From Flammeovirgaceae bacterium UBA6059 (lineage in GTDB: Bacteria > Bacteroidota > Bacteroidia > Cytophagales > Cyclobacteriaceae), in the NCBI GenBank assembly GCA_002435755.1, contig DIYH01000030.1, positions 212,071 to 276,070 on the forward strand: a stretch of 64,000 nucleotides of DNA, in the 5' to 3' direction. Position 1 is the first letter of the stretch; every line of letters starts with the position of its first letter. The notes beneath the pieces are model-generated. The model made no database searches. It was not told the DNA's origin and saw nothing but the letters and a program-made list of their open reading frames with translations. The position numbers and the translations under genes are program-made. Below, piece after piece: positions 55,014 to 63,872 of the stretch.

Positions 55014-55580
55014 ATGAAAAAGAAGATCGGCGACATTTTACTTCAAATCATCCCGGTAATGATTGGAGTGTATCTGGGTTTCGTAATCACCAATTGGGCT
55101 GACGCCAACAAGCGCAAAAAAGAGTCAGCCAAAATGATTGAGAACATACTGTCAGAAATAGCCACCAACAAGCAGAAAATAGAAGCAGTGGCTGGTTATC
55201 ATGTGATGGTAAGAGACAGCAGTCGTCATTACGCTTATGCCCAATCTGAAATCAAAAAACCTACATTTTTCCAAGGTACCAGGGTATTACCGTTGACTAG
55301 TAGTGCATACAATACAGGTATTCAAACCGGTATTATCAATGAACTTCCTCTCGATCAAATCCAGGTGCTCAATCAGCTTTACACCTTTCAAGATGGGTAC
55401 AATGATTATTCGAACATAATGATGTCAGGCCTGGTCAGCAAGAGGTTTTCTGATAAGGAGGAGGATATACGAGATATAGCCATGTATCTATCATTGACGA
55501 TGACCGACGTAGTTTTCAAAGAGCGAGACTTGCTTCGTGAATATGAGAAAGTGATTGCAAACCTCGCCCCCAAGGAGTAG
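55014..55580 (+). CDS. Hypothetical membrane-anchored protein
   Basis: 188 residues. An N-terminal TM (IGDILLQIIPVMIGVYLGFVITNW) is followed by a basic helical segment (ADANKRKKESAKMIENILSEIATNKQKIE) and a soluble body. It resembles the Bacteroidota family of single-TM proteins with an N-terminal anchor (DUF6090-like layout), but I cannot confirm it. Convergent with the FtsX-type gene. Confidence 0.6.
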   Translation: MKKKIGDILLQIIPVMIGVYLGFVITNWADANKRKKESAKMIENILSEIATNKQKIEAVAGYHVMVRDSSRHYAYAQSEIKKPTFFQGTRVLPLTSSAYNTGIQTGIINELPLDQIQVLNQLYTFQDGYNDYSNIMMSGLVSKRFSDKEEDIRDIAMYLSLTMTDVVFKERDLLREYEKVIANLAPKE

Positions 55581-55587
55581 CATCTGT

Positions 55588-58251
55588 TTACTCTGACCTC
55601 AGTCTCTGAATGGGATTTGCGGTAGCCGCTTTGAGTGACTCTACGCTAATAGTCACAAAAGCGATCAGTACAGCTATCAGCCCACCGATAAAGAAGATCA
55701 GCCAATCAAGATCAATGCGATAAGCAAAATCATGCAGTAGTTCTTCCATGACTAGTTGTGCTGCAGGTAAAGCGATGACAATGGCTATGAAGACCAACTT
55801 GACAAAGTCAAAAGTGAGCAGAGCGAAGATCTTGACGACCCCAGCTCCAAGTACCTTTCGTACGCTCATCTCTTTGGCCCGCTGCTCTATCATGAATACA
55901 GATAGGGCAAACAAGCCCAGGCACGCGATCAGGACAGACAGAAAGGCAAAAATCATCAGAACTGTACGCATGCGACTGATACTGTCATACATCGCTGCAA
56001 AACGCTGATCCATAAAGTGCATGCGCAGACTCTGCCGTCCATTGAACTGATCCCAAACTGCAGAGATCATAGCAATAGAAGCAGATACATCCTCTGTAGC
56101 CAACTTGACGGAAAGTGTCGCTGCTGTAGGTCCGAAGACCATCACGAGTGGTCTCACCTCCCACTCCAAAGATTCGAAATTGAAATCCTGCACCACACCT
56201 ATCACCCTGGATTTCTCGTCGAACATGTCCGTCAGTTGGGTACCAATCGGCTCATCCAACCTCAACACATCAGCCATACGTTGATTGATGATAATAGCAT
56301 CTCCATTGTCCATGCCCTTATCGAATTCTCTGCCACTCACCATCTTCATACCCATTGTTTTGATGTAGTCCTCGTCTACGGTCCAGTGTGCGGCTTCCAC
56401 ACCATTATCGATTTGTCTTCTGGAGGTAACCCAAAATGACCTGTTCTGTACAGCGGCATCTTCCACAGGCAAAAAGTTACTGAAGGAAGCATCTCTGACT
56501 GCTGAAAGTTTGAGCAATTCCTCTTTGAAACTAAGTCTCCGCGACTTATCCATCGTCTCCAGTCCTACTATATTGATCACCTGTTCCTTATCATAGCCAA
56601 GGGAAACATTCATAAAGAACTCAAACTGTCGATGCACAACTATAGCCGAAATAATAAGTACGACAGTAGCTGCAAATTGGAACACGACAAGTCCATTCCG
56701 CATTGCGGTAGCTTCAGTGCGACCTGAACTACGCGACTTAAGCACATCGACTGGTCGATACCTTGTAAGATGATAGGCTGGGTAAATACCTGCCAGCAGG
56801 CCTATCGCAATGGCTCCTAGGCCCATAGTAGGCAAAAACCACCATGTGGCCCATGGTAAGACCAGTGTAAGCTGAGTTAGATCATTGAAGAACGGGAGTG
56901 CCAGGAGTGTCAATACCAATCCTGTAGTGGTAGCACCGATGCTCAAAAGACACGCTTCGGTTAGAAACTGCATCATCAATCCTGTATTGCTAGAGCCTAC
57001 TACTTTTCTCAAACCCACCTCTCTGGCGCGTTGAAGTGAGCTCGCTGTAGACAGCTGAATAAAATTGACACAGGCCAATACCACGATGATGATGGCAATG
57101 ACGATGAAGAGCCTGGTCAACTCAAGAGAGCCGTGAGGCAAGCCATCTCCTACCTCCTCCAGGTCTTTGTAGATATTAGCAACTGGCTGTAAGTAATATG
57201 ACTGATACTGCTGCATCTCCTCAAGTCCGGACTGACCAGCATTTCGTAGTTTATCGATGATCAGACTATTGCGCATTGCACCAGTTGCTTGTTCTACTAT
57301 ACGCTTATCAGCCAATGGTCTTAGTTTTACATACATGTGGTAGTTGGTACAGCACCAGCCTGTAGTACCTGGCCCCCACTTCCGCTCTGCGAGTGTCAGT
57401 ATGAAGTCGCCTTGCAAGTGGCTGTTATCAGGAAAGTCCTCCATTACCCCATCTATAGTGTATGTCGTTTCCGGATTATCATTAAGTCGCATCTGTTTTC
57501 CGATAGGATCTTCATTGGGAAAATACTGATCTGCTTTGGACCGGGAGATCACCATAGTGTTAGGTGAGCGAAGTGCAGTACTGACACTTCCACTTAATAA
57601 TGGGACCTCAAGTACCTCGAGTAACTCTGGGTCTGCATAGAAAAAACCCTCCTCATAGTGATTGAAGTCCTCCTCCACTCTACGAATCTGATTTTCACCA
57701 CCATCACCCCAGGGCCACAGCACCACTCTTGCCACTGACTCCATATCTGGAATATTGTCCTCCAGTACTTCCTTCAGTGGGCCATGTACATTAGCCCAGT
57801 ATCCGGTCTCGCCATTTTCAGACCACTGGTTGACCAGGCGAAATATCCTATCCTGATCTGCATAGTGTTGATCATAAGTAAGCTGATGTTGGGCGTACAG
57901 TGCGATCAACAGGCACGCCGCTATCCCTACCGAGAATCCTCCAAGCTTGATTGTGGTGAATACACGATGCTTTCGCATCTGCCTCCAGGCCACCTTAATG
58001 TTGTTTTTCCACATACCGTAATTAGTTTTATTTTGAGAGAATAACCTTTTCAATAATACTGGCCTAAGCATTCCGACAACATCACGAATGTATAGCCAAC
58101 GCGCCTTGCCATACGAGAAATCAGCAAGGTTATCAACAAAGCGCTCTTCCATGTCTCCTTCTACCTCTTCAGAAAATTCGTGCTTCAAGATAAACCGAAG
58201 AAGCCTGACCGCCCATGAGGGCGGATATTGCCCTTGATCCTGATGGGGCAT
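55588..58251 (-). CDS. FtsX-type permease with N-terminal prefix domain
   Basis: 887 residues. The first 80 residues (PSWAVRLLRFILKHEFSEEVEGDMEERF) match the permease prefix domain common in Bacteroidota. The rest has the MacB/FtsX layout: QLSTASSLQRAREVGLRKVVGSS and EQRAKEMSVRKVLGAGVVKI. Its start codon overlaps the stop of the PadR gene by one base. PadR-type regulation of a peptide-resistance-like permease is expected. Carries a CCTATCGGAA copy (57498-57507). Confidence 0.93.
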   Translation of the reverse strand: MPHQDQGQYPPSWAVRLLRFILKHEFSEEVEGDMEERFVDNLADFSYGKARWLYIRDVVGMLRPVLLKRLFSQNKTNYGMWKNNIKVAWRQMRKHRVFTTIKLGGFSVGIAACLLIALYAQHQLTYDQHYADQDRIFRLVNQWSENGETGYWANVHGPLKEVLEDNIPDMESVARVVLWPWGDGGENQIRRVEEDFNHYEEGFFYADPELLEVLEVPLLSGSVSTALRSPNTMVISRSKADQYFPNEDPIGKQMRLNDNPETTYTIDGVMEDFPDNSHLQGDFILTLAERKWGPGTTGWCCTNYHMYVKLRPLADKRIVEQATGAMRNSLIIDKLRNAGQSGLEEMQQYQSYYLQPVANIYKDLEEVGDGLPHGSLELTRLFIVIAIIIVVLACVNFIQLSTASSLQRAREVGLRKVVGSSNTGLMMQFLTEACLLSIGATTTGLVLTLLALPFFNDLTQLTLVLPWATWWFLPTMGLGAIAIGLLAGIYPAYHLTRYRPVDVLKSRSSGRTEATAMRNGLVVFQFAATVVLIISAIVVHRQFEFFMNVSLGYDKEQVINIVGLETMDKSRRLSFKEELLKLSAVRDASFSNFLPVEDAAVQNRSFWVTSRRQIDNGVEAAHWTVDEDYIKTMGMKMVSGREFDKGMDNGDAIIINQRMADVLRLDEPIGTQLTDMFDEKSRVIGVVQDFNFESLEWEVRPLVMVFGPTAATLSVKLATEDVSASIAMISAVWDQFNGRQSLRMHFMDQRFAAMYDSISRMRTVLMIFAFLSVLIACLGLFALSVFMIEQRAKEMSVRKVLGAGVVKIFALLTFDFVKLVFIAIVIALPAAQLVMEELLHDFAYRIDLDWLIFFIGGLIAVLIAFVTISVESLKAATANPIQRLRSE

Positions 58252-58583
58252 TAGCCTATGTTAGGGTTAAGCAGCACCATTGCTTGCCATAGGTCAGATC
58301 GAATGTCTTTCATTTCCTGCAGAGCATTCATGGCCTCTGGGGTAGCCTGGTATATGCGCTTTCGCTTACCACCTCTTTTCTGTGATGCCTCACCCCAGAC
58401 AGAGGTAAGAAATCCCTTCTCCTCCATACGCTTGAGTGCCGCCTGTATAGCACCCATGCTTAGTCGTTCTTGAAGTCGTTCTTCCAGGTTGCGCAATATC
58501 TCATTACCATAAGCTTCATCCTGAAGGATGATCACTGTCATTAACACCAACTCCTGGAACTCTCCCAGCCTATTCTTTTTCAT
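58251..58583 (-). CDS. PadR-family transcriptional regulator
   Basis: 110 residues. MKKNRLGEFQELVLMTVIILQDEAYGNEILRNLEERLQERLSMGAIQAALKRMEEKGFLTSVWGEASQKRGGKRKRIYQATPEAMNALQEM is a complete PadR winged helix with dimerising tail. Cotranscribed with the permease (one-base overlap). A perfect palindrome TTAGTACTAA lies 13 bp upstream of the start. Confidence 0.93.
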   Translation of the reverse strand: MKKNRLGEFQELVLMTVIILQDEAYGNEILRNLEERLQERLSMGAIQAALKRMEEKGFLTSVWGEASQKRGGKRKRIYQATPEAMNALQEMKDIRSDLWQAMVLLNPNIG

Positions 58584-58595
58584 AAACCAGACTAT

Positions 58596-58605
58596 TTAGT
58601 ACTAA
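58596..58605. promoter_or_regulatory. Palindrome upstream of padR-like gene (possible operator)
   Basis: TTAGTACTAA is a perfect 10-bp palindrome 13 bp ahead of the PadR start codon, in an A/T-rich leader. PadR operators are often palindromes with TAC/GTA or similar cores. Confidence 0.4.
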
Positions 58606-59022
58606 TTGAAGTAAATATAGTTGATTTATTTTATTCGAATTGAAGTTTTTATAAAATAAGTTAAATCATCACTAGCATTTTGGGTGTCAGTCAGCTGCTC
58701 TTCAAGGCTAAGAACTTCAGAATTAAGTGTTTCAACAAAGGATAGACTTGATAGGGATTACCTCAGTCGAAACTATCTTAGGCACTAGTCAGCCTCATGA
58801 ACTAATAGAGATTTCTCACTTCACTGGTGATGATAATCTTTTATATTCAGCGGTTGTCTGAACTATCTTTTTTCCCTGCAAGTATTTTCTTGGATTCGTA
58901 AGGTGGGTATGAAGTAATTTCCATTTGCTCAGAAAGCTGAATCATTTTAAACCAAAGACTCACAGTAATGTAGAGTACAAAGCATACCCAGCCAAAGTTT
59001 TACACCCTGACCGGGTTAAACG
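58606..59022. other. Intergenic stretch, no gene supported
   Basis: 417 bases between the PadR gene's promoter side and the end of the SnoaL gene. Open frames are short and cut by stops. I see no repeat or terminator of note. Confidence 0.5.
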
Positions 59023-59409
59023 TTAGGCTTGAGGTGTATAGAAAAACTGCTCACTGACTACTTTTCCATTGGCGACTTTGTAGACAGCAATCTCATCCAT
59101 GTCGATAGGGCCGGGCGCTCCTTTCATTGTGATCTTGGAGAACCAAGCCACTGAAAAGTGATCCGCAGCGACTATTGGATCAGATAGAGAACCGGAATGG
59201 AAAGTCTCAACCATTTCATTCCACATCTTACCTTTTTCCTGAATTTCCTTCATGCCTTTAGAAATACCAGAGGGACTGCCTTCAGGCTCAATACTCCAAC
59301 AGTCGGGAGAGAATAGTTCTTGATAAACCTGCTCGTACTTACCTTCTCGGCACAAGGCGACTAATCGATCAGCTACTTCTTGAGTGGTCATTACTTGTTC
59401 TGTTGTCAT
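59023..59409 (-). CDS. SnoaL/NTF2-like protein
   Basis: 128 residues from the ATG at 59409. TTQEVADRLVALCREGKYEQVYQELFSPDCWSIEPEGSPSGISKGMKEIQEKGKMWNEMVETFHSGSLSDPIVAADHFSVAWFSKITMKG, ending with VSEQFFYTP, is the NTF2-like nuclear-transport-factor-2 or SnoaL fold. No catalytic residues can be assigned. The IS110 element lies about 160 bp upstream of the start. Confidence 0.85.
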   Translation of the reverse strand: MTTEQVMTTQEVADRLVALCREGKYEQVYQELFSPDCWSIEPEGSPSGISKGMKEIQEKGKMWNEMVETFHSGSLSDPIVAADHFSVAWFSKITMKGAPGPIDMDEIAVYKVANGKVVSEQFFYTPQA

Positions 59410-59597
59410 GCTAGTGTCTTTTATGATTAAACATGACTCAAAGAAATCCATCAGAGTGACAACCCTATGTCACTCTGATTTTACTGATCTGATTTTTTCG
59501 AAATTTTCTTTAACCCCACTTTGTCAACATAGCAAACTGACGTTGAGCCTGCCTTGCCGAATTCTAAGACTAAAGCAACCGTAAAGCATTGGATTTA

Positions 59598-60596
59598 TCA
59601 AACATGTTGATATAGAGGGACAAAAGCCGATCCTCTGTTTACAACGGCAAAAATTCTGCTTAGAAGTTTATTTTTAACGGCGTTTAGCACAATCATTTTA
59701 TGTTTCCCTTGCTCTAGTTTTCGCTTGTAGTATGCGGCAATCTCTGGATCATTTTGGATGGCCGATGCAATACCATTTCCAATTATGGCTTTTATTTTTT
59801 TGTTCCCAAGGTGGCTGACCCTTGTTTTACCTCGGATAGAGGTTCCTGATCGATATTCAAAAGGTGCTAAACCACAGTAGCAGGAAAACTTCCTCCATGA
59901 ATTGAACTTGGTAAACCCATGGGTTGAAACAAGTAATTGTGAAGCAATCTGAAGTCCAACTCCCTTGACTGAAGTTACTAGGTCAAACAATCTCTTCAGC
60001 TCGGTATCAAGTGAAATGATTTGTTTCAATTCCTTATTGATCTTGGCGATACTCTTTTTTACTTGATCGATATGCCTACGCGAGTCGGCACATACCCAAT
60101 CATGTAAATCCTTTGATGAAAAAGTCTTAAGCTCTTTGGAAGATGACTGCAGGGCTACCTTAGTTCTTACCAGCCTATCTCTATAAGAAAGCAGGTTTTT
60201 GAGTTGAAGAATTGATTTAGTGGGTAATTTGTACAGCTTAATATCAGATTTGTGTAGATAAGCATACCTAGCAATTATTTGCGCATCAGCTTTGTCATTC
60301 TTTCCTCTTTGGATACCCATAGAACGCTTGATTTCTAAACCCGGTTGTAAGCTGTAGACTAGGTTATTGCCCTCTAAAAACACACATACTGGCAAGCAAT
60401 AAACTCCCGTATGTTCCAAGCAAAACAATGGGGCATCCATATCTACAACTCCGCATAGCCAGGTCATCATTGTTTTAAATCCTGAATGAGAGTTAGAGAA
60501 TTGTTTGACCCCTAAATACTTTCCATCTCTGCTGAGAACGCATACATCGACAGTAAGCTTTGCAACGTCAATTCCAATGAACGTAGTATAATCCAT
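59598..60596 (-). CDS. IS110-family transposase (DEDD type)
   Basis: 332 residues. N-terminal RuvC-like DEDD: Asp10 (FIGIDVAK), Glu61 (CLEHTGVY), Asp101 and Asp104 (KNDKADAQIIARY), close to the positions in IS621. The C-terminal Tnp domain has VTSVKGVGLQIASQLLV, GLAPFEYRSGTSIRGK (catalytic-serine region) and RVSHLGNKKIKAIIGNGI. The enzyme is complete. Its upstream non-coding region holds structured RNA, as in the IS110 group and not IS1111. Confidence 0.95.
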   Translation of the reverse strand: MDYTTFIGIDVAKLTVDVCVLSRDGKYLGVKQFSNSHSGFKTMMTWLCGVVDMDAPLFCLEHTGVYCLPVCVFLEGNNLVYSLQPGLEIKRSMGIQRGKNDKADAQIIARYAYLHKSDIKLYKLPTKSILQLKNLLSYRDRLVRTKVALQSSSKELKTFSSKDLHDWVCADSRRHIDQVKKSIAKINKELKQIISLDTELKRLFDLVTSVKGVGLQIASQLLVSTHGFTKFNSWRKFSCYCGLAPFEYRSGTSIRGKTRVSHLGNKKIKAIIGNGIASAIQNDPEIAAYYKRKLEQGKHKMIVLNAVKNKLLSRIFAVVNRGSAFVPLYQHV

Positions 60597-60604
60597 ACCT
60601 TTAA

Positions 60605-60798
60605 ATTTGATTGAACAACTAAAACCTTTACCAGGCCTTTAAGCCTAAAATTCTAAATGGTTCTTGTTCAATTAGAAGGCAGAGGACTAATTCGGCAGTT
60701 AGATATCAAATCTAGCAGGCAGGCCAGTTCACCTCTGCCTTTCATAATTAAGCAGAACTCTTCAAAATAGTACTTTTAAAAGAAGGCTCAATCTAAAG
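60605..60798 (-). ncRNA. Predicted bridge-RNA-like structured leader of the IS110 element
   Basis: On the minus strand, from the left end towards the transposase gene: a weak A/T-rich 5' hairpin (about 60760-60790), then a stem with 10-bp arms (60732-60741 with 60676-60685), holding an inner hairpin (60700-60714), then a stem with 9-bp arms (60664-60672 with 60610-60618) holding a small hairpin (60633-60646). The order hairpin, loop, loop is that of bridge RNAs. The middle loop contains CCTGCCTG, equal to the bases at the left flank; the last loop complements CCTTTA, the first bases of the element. Confidence 0.6.
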
Positions 60799-60807
60799 GA
60801 CAGGCAG

Positions 60808-60845
60808 GGTTCTCGAAACGTCTGATGAAATAGATTTCGAGAACC
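60808..60845. terminator. Hairpin downstream of the S9 peptidase gene
   Basis: GGTTCTCGAAA (60808-60818) pairs perfectly with TTTCGAGAACC (60835-60845), loop 16 bases. It lies 71 bp past the S9 peptidase stop on that transcript, with no U-tract; perhaps part of the original 3' structure interrupted by the IS. Confidence 0.5.
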
Positions 60846-60915
60846 TCAATCTAACAAGCTGGTTAGAAAATCAAACTTGATAAAATGGGGTTAACAAGTA
60901 CTTTTATCAACTTAC

Positions 60916-62841
60916 TTACATCCCGGTAGCTTCTTGCGTCTGTCCAAGCAGATACTGATCCAGGAAGGTTTTGATCTTTCCATAACCTTCAATTTCATTT
61001 TCCTTTTTGCGGAAGCCATGACCTTCATCATCAAAGATGACATACTCTACCGGAACACCATTCGCTTTCACCCCTTCTACAATTTCATCCGATTCTACCT
61101 GCAGTACACGCACATCATTGGCACCTTGTAATACCATGAGCGGCTTGGTCACGTTGCTGGCATGGAATAGTGGAGAGATGTTGTAGAGCCTAACGGAATC
61201 TTCTGTCGTTGGATCGCCCATTTCATCATAGAGTGCCTTTCTAAAGCTTTCCCAGTAGGGAGGGATCGAATTTAAGGTTCTGAGCCAATTGGTCACACCA
61301 AAGATGTTGACGCCTACATCAAACTCTTCAGGCGCGAATGCCAATGCAGCCATCACCATGTAGCCACCGTAGGAACCTCCAATGATGCCGACTTTGTCCA
61401 TATCGATTACGCCTGTAGAAGCGAAGAAGTCCTTACCAGCAATACAGTCCTTCAGGTCGCCATCACCATGGTTTTGATCATCCATGTGGTTGAAAGTTTT
61501 GCCATACCCACCGCTGCCTCGGTTGTTTACGGCAAGTATTGCATAGCCCTGATTGACCAAAAACTGGATCAACTCGAAGTAGCTGAGTCTAGACTGGCCA
61601 CCCGGCCCTCCATGCACCCAAACTAAGCCAGGTGCAGGATTCTCAGCTGTAGCCGTCTTCGGTTGATAATAGATAGCCGGGATCTGTGTACCATCAAAAC
61701 TGGCATATCGAACTACCTGTCCTTCTACCATATCATCCTGATTGATTTCAGGATTTAATGATTCTGTGAGTTTGGTCAATTCACCTGTTTCGAAACTGTA
61801 GACATAGATGTTATTCGGAGAGGCTGAAGAATTCACAGATAGCCTTACCATTTTTTCTGATCTCGAGATATTAGCGCCAATAATCGATGCACCAGGGATT
61901 TCCGGTAGGTCAATCTCCTGGCCTGACGCATTATCAAAAATGTGCATGACAGTTTGAGCCTCTTGGTTAACGCCTACTACTCGATACTTCTCGTTGTAAC
62001 TGGAGTAACTATAGAGCACATCCCACGTATCTTCATAGACCTTTTCAACTTCTCCAGTCTCTATATTCATTTTGGCGAGATACATATACTCTGAGTTTTC
62101 GTCAGTGAGATAATAGAGTTCTGTATTGGCAATATTGAAGTACTGCGGACTGAACTGCACATCACCCTCATGCTCGCTGATGTCTTTGGTCTCGCCAGTC
62201 TCTCGGTCATAGAGGTACATTTTCGAGTCTGCACTTGTGATCGCCTGTTGTAATGCGAAGTAGCGCTTATTCTTAGAAATGGCACTGACATTCCAGCCAT
62301 TATCATTTTGGTAGATCATCTCTCCAAATCCTACTTCCTCATCCAGCGAAGCAATGGATCTTTCATAAACATCCATGAACTGTGGATTGCGTTGGTTGCT
62401 GCCAATAAACATGCTCTTAAGATCATGACTCCAACCCATGAAACTGTTGCGTACACTGTCGTAAGGCGTGAGGTCTTTGGTAGCGCCTTCGGGACTTTGT
62501 ACAAAGAGCTTGTAGTTTTCATTGCCACCTTCATCCGCAGTGAATAGTATGCGACCGTCTTCTGGGAAGTAGCCAATGGCATAGGTAGTTTCTAATTCGC
62601 TATCGGTGAGCTGCTTCTTATCAGAACCATCTGTGGCGAGGGTGTAAGCATTGAAGATGCCTGTCTCGTTACTTGAGATGAGGAGTTGACTGTCATCAGC
62701 GGAGAAGCTACCGCCTCTGAACTTGATGTTTTTATAAAACTGATCAATGGTGTAACTCTTGACCTTGGGTACCTCAGGTGCCGGCTGAGAGCAGCCTATG
62801 AATAGGAATGCGAATAAGAAAATGGCAATGTATGGTTTCAT
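60916..62841 (-). CDS. S9-family prolyl oligopeptidase-like lipoprotein
   Basis: 641 residues, lipobox FLFIGC. N-terminal propeller (about 30-380), then the alpha/beta hydrolase domain: WVHGGPGGQS, nucleophile Ser in GIIGGSYGGYMVMAAL, acid in LQGANDVRV and His in DDEGHGF. This is the acylaminoacyl-peptidase/dipeptidyl-peptidase-like S9C type. Exported peptidase. A 10-mer copy is at 61900-61909. Confidence 0.93.
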   Translation of the reverse strand: MKPYIAIFLFAFLFIGCSQPAPEVPKVKSYTIDQFYKNIKFRGGSFSADDSQLLISSNETGIFNAYTLATDGSDKKQLTDSELETTYAIGYFPEDGRILFTADEGGNENYKLFVQSPEGATKDLTPYDSVRNSFMGWSHDLKSMFIGSNQRNPQFMDVYERSIASLDEEVGFGEMIYQNDNGWNVSAISKNKRYFALQQAITSADSKMYLYDRETGETKDISEHEGDVQFSPQYFNIANTELYYLTDENSEYMYLAKMNIETGEVEKVYEDTWDVLYSYSSYNEKYRVVGVNQEAQTVMHIFDNASGQEIDLPEIPGASIIGANISRSEKMVRLSVNSSASPNNIYVYSFETGELTKLTESLNPEINQDDMVEGQVVRYASFDGTQIPAIYYQPKTATAENPAPGLVWVHGGPGGQSRLSYFELIQFLVNQGYAILAVNNRGSGGYGKTFNHMDDQNHGDGDLKDCIAGKDFFASTGVIDMDKVGIIGGSYGGYMVMAALAFAPEEFDVGVNIFGVTNWLRTLNSIPPYWESFRKALYDEMGDPTTEDSVRLYNISPLFHASNVTKPLMVLQGANDVRVLQVESDEIVEGVKANGVPVEYVIFDDEGHGFRKKENEIEGYGKIKTFLDQYLLGQTQEATGM

Positions 62842-62966
62842 AGTTTAGAATGGTTTGATACCTCAAGTTAGAAAGAATAGGTCAGAGACTCTTTGAACGA
62901 AAACGTGGATCTAGCAACTCATTTTCCTAAAAGACCTTCTATCTACAACCCCAATAAGGCCAATTC

Positions 62967-63764
62967 CTATAGTTTAATTACTACACTTGAAGCTATCATA
63001 TCGTGAATCGCTCTTCGCTCCTTATTGAAACTAATCGTTACAAAAGATAGCCAACCTAATAAGGCTTTAGTCAAAAAGCGAACGTAGGATTTTCCTAGGT
63101 TAATTCTGTCATTAGGCTCATCAATGCTTCTAACTCTTATCTTCATAATCCTTTGCCCTATGGTTGAAGAGTGCGTAACTAAAACCGGCTCATACAAGAA
63201 AAGAAATAATATATAGACAATCAAAAGCCACATAGAATCTGGGTCTAGAACCGACTTGACTTGAACACAAATTGTCATCAAAACAAGCAGAAGGAGTCCA
63301 TCGATTAACATTGCTTTGTATCTGTCGATCAAATATGGGAACTCATGGGCTTTCCCATTTACAAGTAAATGATGAGGCTCACTCTGCACGGCATTGTCAT
63401 CATCCTTGATCTGAAGAATTACAATCGGCTTCAGCCGTTTAGAAAAATGAGGTAACAGCCCAAATAGTAAGTAGTACAGCCCGACAATCTTAAGTTTGAG
63501 AGAGGGAATTTCGAATCCGGCAAATAAAAAGAGAAGGCCGAAAATCAATAGAAGTATGGTCAATACCCATCTTGCCCAGTTAAAACCCTTAATGGTCAGT
63601 ACAATGAATATCAGGAATAAACAGGTGAGCCCGATACCGCCCAATACATCTTCATTCCCAACAACTTCAACATCTGATAAGAACAACATTTGTACAATCA
63701 GAAATAGTAGTGCTAATAGGTAGAAGTAAATTTTTGCTCTTCTTCTTGCTATTGATTCTCCCAT
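62967..63764 (-). CDS. RDD-family membrane protein
   Basis: 265 residues. Two parts: an N-terminal four-TM portion (about 12-105, LLALLFLIVQMLFL, VLLTILLLIFGLLFLF) and an RDD domain (about 140-265): PYLIDRYKAMLIDGLLLLVLMTICV (D-R pattern), SSTIGQRIMKIRVRSIDEPNDRINLGKSYVRFLTKALL, then ERRAIHDMIASSVVI. Function unknown. Confidence 0.88.
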   Translation of the reverse strand: MGESIARRRAKIYFYLLALLFLIVQMLFLSDVEVVGNEDVLGGIGLTCLFLIFIVLTIKGFNWARWVLTILLLIFGLLFLFAGFEIPSLKLKIVGLYYLLFGLLPHFSKRLKPIVILQIKDDDNAVQSEPHHLLVNGKAHEFPYLIDRYKAMLIDGLLLLVLMTICVQVKSVLDPDSMWLLIVYILFLFLYEPVLVTHSSTIGQRIMKIRVRSIDEPNDRINLGKSYVRFLTKALLGWLSFVTISFNKERRAIHDMIASSVVIKL

Positions 63765-63872
63765 GTGGTTCTTCCAGTTCTATTTGACTTAAAAGTATAG
63801 AAGTGATCCAACTTTTTATACCGATATAAAACCCATTGGCAATATCCTTGAAATGAGCTAACTAGCTTGACA

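Larger units (their letters stand above)
59569..60801 (-). mobile_element. IS110-family insertion sequence (predicted ends)
   Basis: About 1.2 kb with one transposase gene and a 200-base non-coding leader. The proposed core dinucleotide, on the transposase strand GT, is at 60800-60801 and 59569-59570. It is supported by shared sequence at the two ends: CCTTTA after the left core and CTTTA before the right core, both matched by the last predicted RNA loop. The flanks, once joined, would form an inverted repeat (GCCTGCCT at 59547-59554 and AGGCAGG at 60802-60808). Ends are inference. No target duplication is expected in this family. Confidence 0.6.
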
